DNA from: Micrococcales bacterium
Lineage (GTDB): Bacteria; Actinomycetota; Actinomycetes; Actinomycetales; Cellulomonadaceae
Assembly: GCA_009783975.1 (NCBI GenBank)
Contig: WRCL01000079.1
Coordinates: 1-7,327, forward strand
Direction of reading: 5' to 3'
DNA: 7,327 nucleotides
This document shows positions 5,892 to 7,327 of the stretch, one piece after another. The position numbers and the translations under genes were made by a program. The notes beneath the pieces are model-generated. The model made no database searches. It had not been told where the DNA came from and worked only from the letters and a program-made list of their open reading frames with translations. Position 1 is the first letter of the stretch; each line of letters starts with the position of its first letter.

Positions 5892-7327
5892 TCACGCGTC
5901 GATCCGTGCTGGGTCGAGGTTGTGCGCCCCGGCGACGATGAAGTCGCGCCGTGGTGCGACCTCAGCGCCCATGAGCAGCTCGAACATCTGCTCAGCCTGG
6001 GCTGCTGCGGCAACCGTCACCCGCCGCAACGTGCGGTGCTGGGGGTCCATCGTCGTCGTCGCGAGCTGGTCGGCGTCCATCTCGCCCAGGCCTTTGTACC
6101 GCTGGATGTCCGGTGAGTACCGGCGGTTGGCCCTGTCGAGCTGTGCGAGGGTCGAGGCGAGCTCAGCCTCGGAGTAGGTGTAGCGGTACTCACGGGGTTT
6201 GGACCCTGACCCGAGCAGCTCGACGCGGTGCAGCGGGGGCACAGCGGCGAACACCCGGCCAGCCTCGACCAGGGGCCGCATGTACCGGAAGAACAACGTC
6301 AGCAACAAGGTGCGGATATGGGCACCGTCAGTGTCGGCGTCGGTCATCATGATGACCTTGCCGTACCGGGCCGCGTCGATGTCGAACGTGCGGCCCGACC
6401 CTGCCCCGACGACCTGGATGATCGCCGCGCACTCGACGTTCTTGAGCATGTCGGTGACCGAGGCCTTCTGGACGTTGAGGATCTTGCCGCGGATCGGCAG
6501 CAGAGCCTGGTGGTCAGAAGAACGCGCGAGCTTGGCGGTGCCCAGCGCCGAGTCGCCCTCGACGATGAACAGCTCAGAGCGGTCGACGTCGTCGACGCGG
6601 CAGTCGGCGAGCTTGGCGGGCAACGACGAGGACTCCAGGGCGTTCTTGCGCCGGGAGATCTCTTTGAGCTTGCGCGCCGACAACCGGGTGCGCATCTCGC
6701 CCACGACCTTGTCCAGCAACGCCGCCGCCTGGGCCTTGCCGACGCCCCGGGTGCTCTCCAGCGCTTGGCGCAGGCCGTTCTCGACGGTCTTGGCCACGAT
6801 CGCGCGCACCGCCGCGGTGCCCAGGACCTCTTTGGTCTGCCCCTCGAACTGCGGCTCAGCCAGGCGGACGGTGACCACAGCGGTCAGCCCAGCCAGGACG
6901 TCGTCTTTCTCGACACGTTCGGTCGCAGCGTCCTTGGCCGAGATCTTCAGCCGCCGGGCGTTGGCGGCGACGCCGGCGCGCACGGCCTTGAGCAGGCCCG
7001 CCTCGAACCCCGCGGCGTGGGTGCCGCCTTTGGGGGTGGCGATGACGTTGACGAACGTGCGCACGTCAGTGTCGTACCCGGTCCCCCACCGCACCGCGAC
7101 GTCCACGGCGCAGGTGCGTTCGACCTGCGCGGGGCGCATGTGGCCGTGGTCGTCGAGCACCGGGACGGTCTCGGTGAACGTCCCCTCACCGGTCAGGTGC
7201 CACACGTCGGTCACCGCAGCGTCAGTGGCAACATGCTCGACGAAGTCGACGACCCCACCGGTGTAGCGAAACGTCTCGGTGTGCGGCCCGTGCTCACCAG
7301 GTGTGCCGACCAGCCCGCGTTCGTCGC
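5892..7327 (-). CDS. parE: DNA topoisomerase IV subunit B (ParE-like; GyrB paralogue), 5' end cut by window edge
   Basis: The C-terminal 477 residues of a type IIA topoisomerase ATPase subunit. The enzyme passes one duplex through another using ATP; this subunit binds ATP and, through its TOPRIM domain, the catalytic metal, and works with a ParC/GyrA partner not seen here. Counting from the first complete codon (7325), residues 16-30 (ETFRYTGGVVDFVEH) begin the transducer domain. The QTK loop (163-165) holds the ATP-contacting lysine. The TOPRIM domain shows EGDSALG (256-262) and TDADTDG (328-334), with the acidic metal ligands intact; QRYKGLGEMD (408-417) is the tail-domain hallmark. The GHKL ATP-binding domain is missing beyond the right edge, since relatives are near 700 residues. 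GTG at 7214 is not the start, because the frame stays open and family-like up to 7325. ParE is favoured over GyrB by EGDSALGTAK and the LLPIRGKILNVQKA segment, which match my memory of the second, ParE-type actinobacterial B subunit; this is a recollection, not an alignment. Confidence 0.88.
   Translation of the reverse strand, partial: DERGLVGTPGEHGPHTETFRYTGGVVDFVEHVATDAAVTDVWHLTGEGTFTETVPVLDDHGHMRPAQVERTCAVDVAVRWGTGYDTDVRTFVNVIATPKGGTHAAGFEAGLLKAVRAGVAANARRLKISAKDAATERVEKDDVLAGLTAVVTVRLAEPQFEGQTKEVLGTAAVRAIVAKTVENGLRQALESTRGVGKAQAAALLDKVVGEMRTRLSARKLKEISRRKNALESSSLPAKLADCRVDDVDRSELFIVEGDSALGTAKLARSSDHQALLPIRGKILNVQKASVTDMLKNVECAAIIQVVGAGSGRTFDIDAARYGKVIMMTDADTDGAHIRTLLLTLFFRYMRPLVEAGRVFAAVPPLHRVELLGSGSKPREYRYTYSEAELASTLAQLDRANRRYSPDIQRYKGLGEMDADQLATTTMDPQHRTLRRVTVAAAAQAEQMFELLMGAEVAPRRDFIVAGAHNLDPARIDA

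Noticed and set aside
7212..7214. GTG at 7214 as the start of a short topoisomerase protein
   Set aside because: The frame stays open upstream to the window edge and encodes conserved GyrB/ParE sequence (ETFRYTGGVVDFVEH), so the gene is cut by the window, not short.
6199..7266. Long open frame on the plus strand (355 codons) opposite the topoisomerase gene
   Set aside because: Its product is Ser/Thr/Ala/Arg-rich with no recognisable domain. It is the antisense reading of a strongly conserved ParE frame, and high GC suppresses stop codons on the opposite strand.

Overview
The window is high-GC DNA, with G/C-rich third codon positions and GTG starts on two genes. It looks like an actinobacterial chromosome; a Micrococcales- or Streptomyces-like source is an inference from protein character only. 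All six genes lie on the minus strand, so transcription runs from high to low coordinates. Coding density is very high: the largest gap is 91 bp, and no stretch over 300 bp lacks a gene. I saw no RNA genes, mobile elements, CRISPR arrays or signs of transfer.

In transcription order the layout is as follows. (1) 7327-5892 is the C-terminal two thirds of a type IIA topoisomerase B subunit, most like actinobacterial ParE; its N-terminal ATPase domain lies beyond the right edge. (2) 5845-5033 is a stand-alone ABC ATPase with no membrane partner in view. (3) 4946-4506 is a short NfeD-family membrane protein. (4) 4466-3288 is an SPFH/stomatin-like (paraslipin) protein. (5) 3196-1460 and (6) 1449-1 (cut by the left edge) are two half-transporters of an ABC exporter, separated by only 10 bp.

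Two functional units stand out. The NfeD and SPFH genes are the widely conserved pair in which the SPFH protein builds a membrane-associated oligomer and NfeD is its small membrane partner, thought to organise membrane microdomains and envelope quality control. The exporter pair has the hallmarks of a heterodimer with one degenerate ATP site: the upstream subunit has Asp in place of the catalytic Glu and Gln in place of the H-loop His.

The short gaps hold a few regulatory-looking elements: a 15-bp palindrome plus a -10-like box before the ABC ATPase, a -10-like box before nfeD, and a 9-bp inverted repeat between the SPFH and exporter genes. I see no clearly novel multi-gene system. The window reads as ordinary core or near-core genome, and the findings below are modest.
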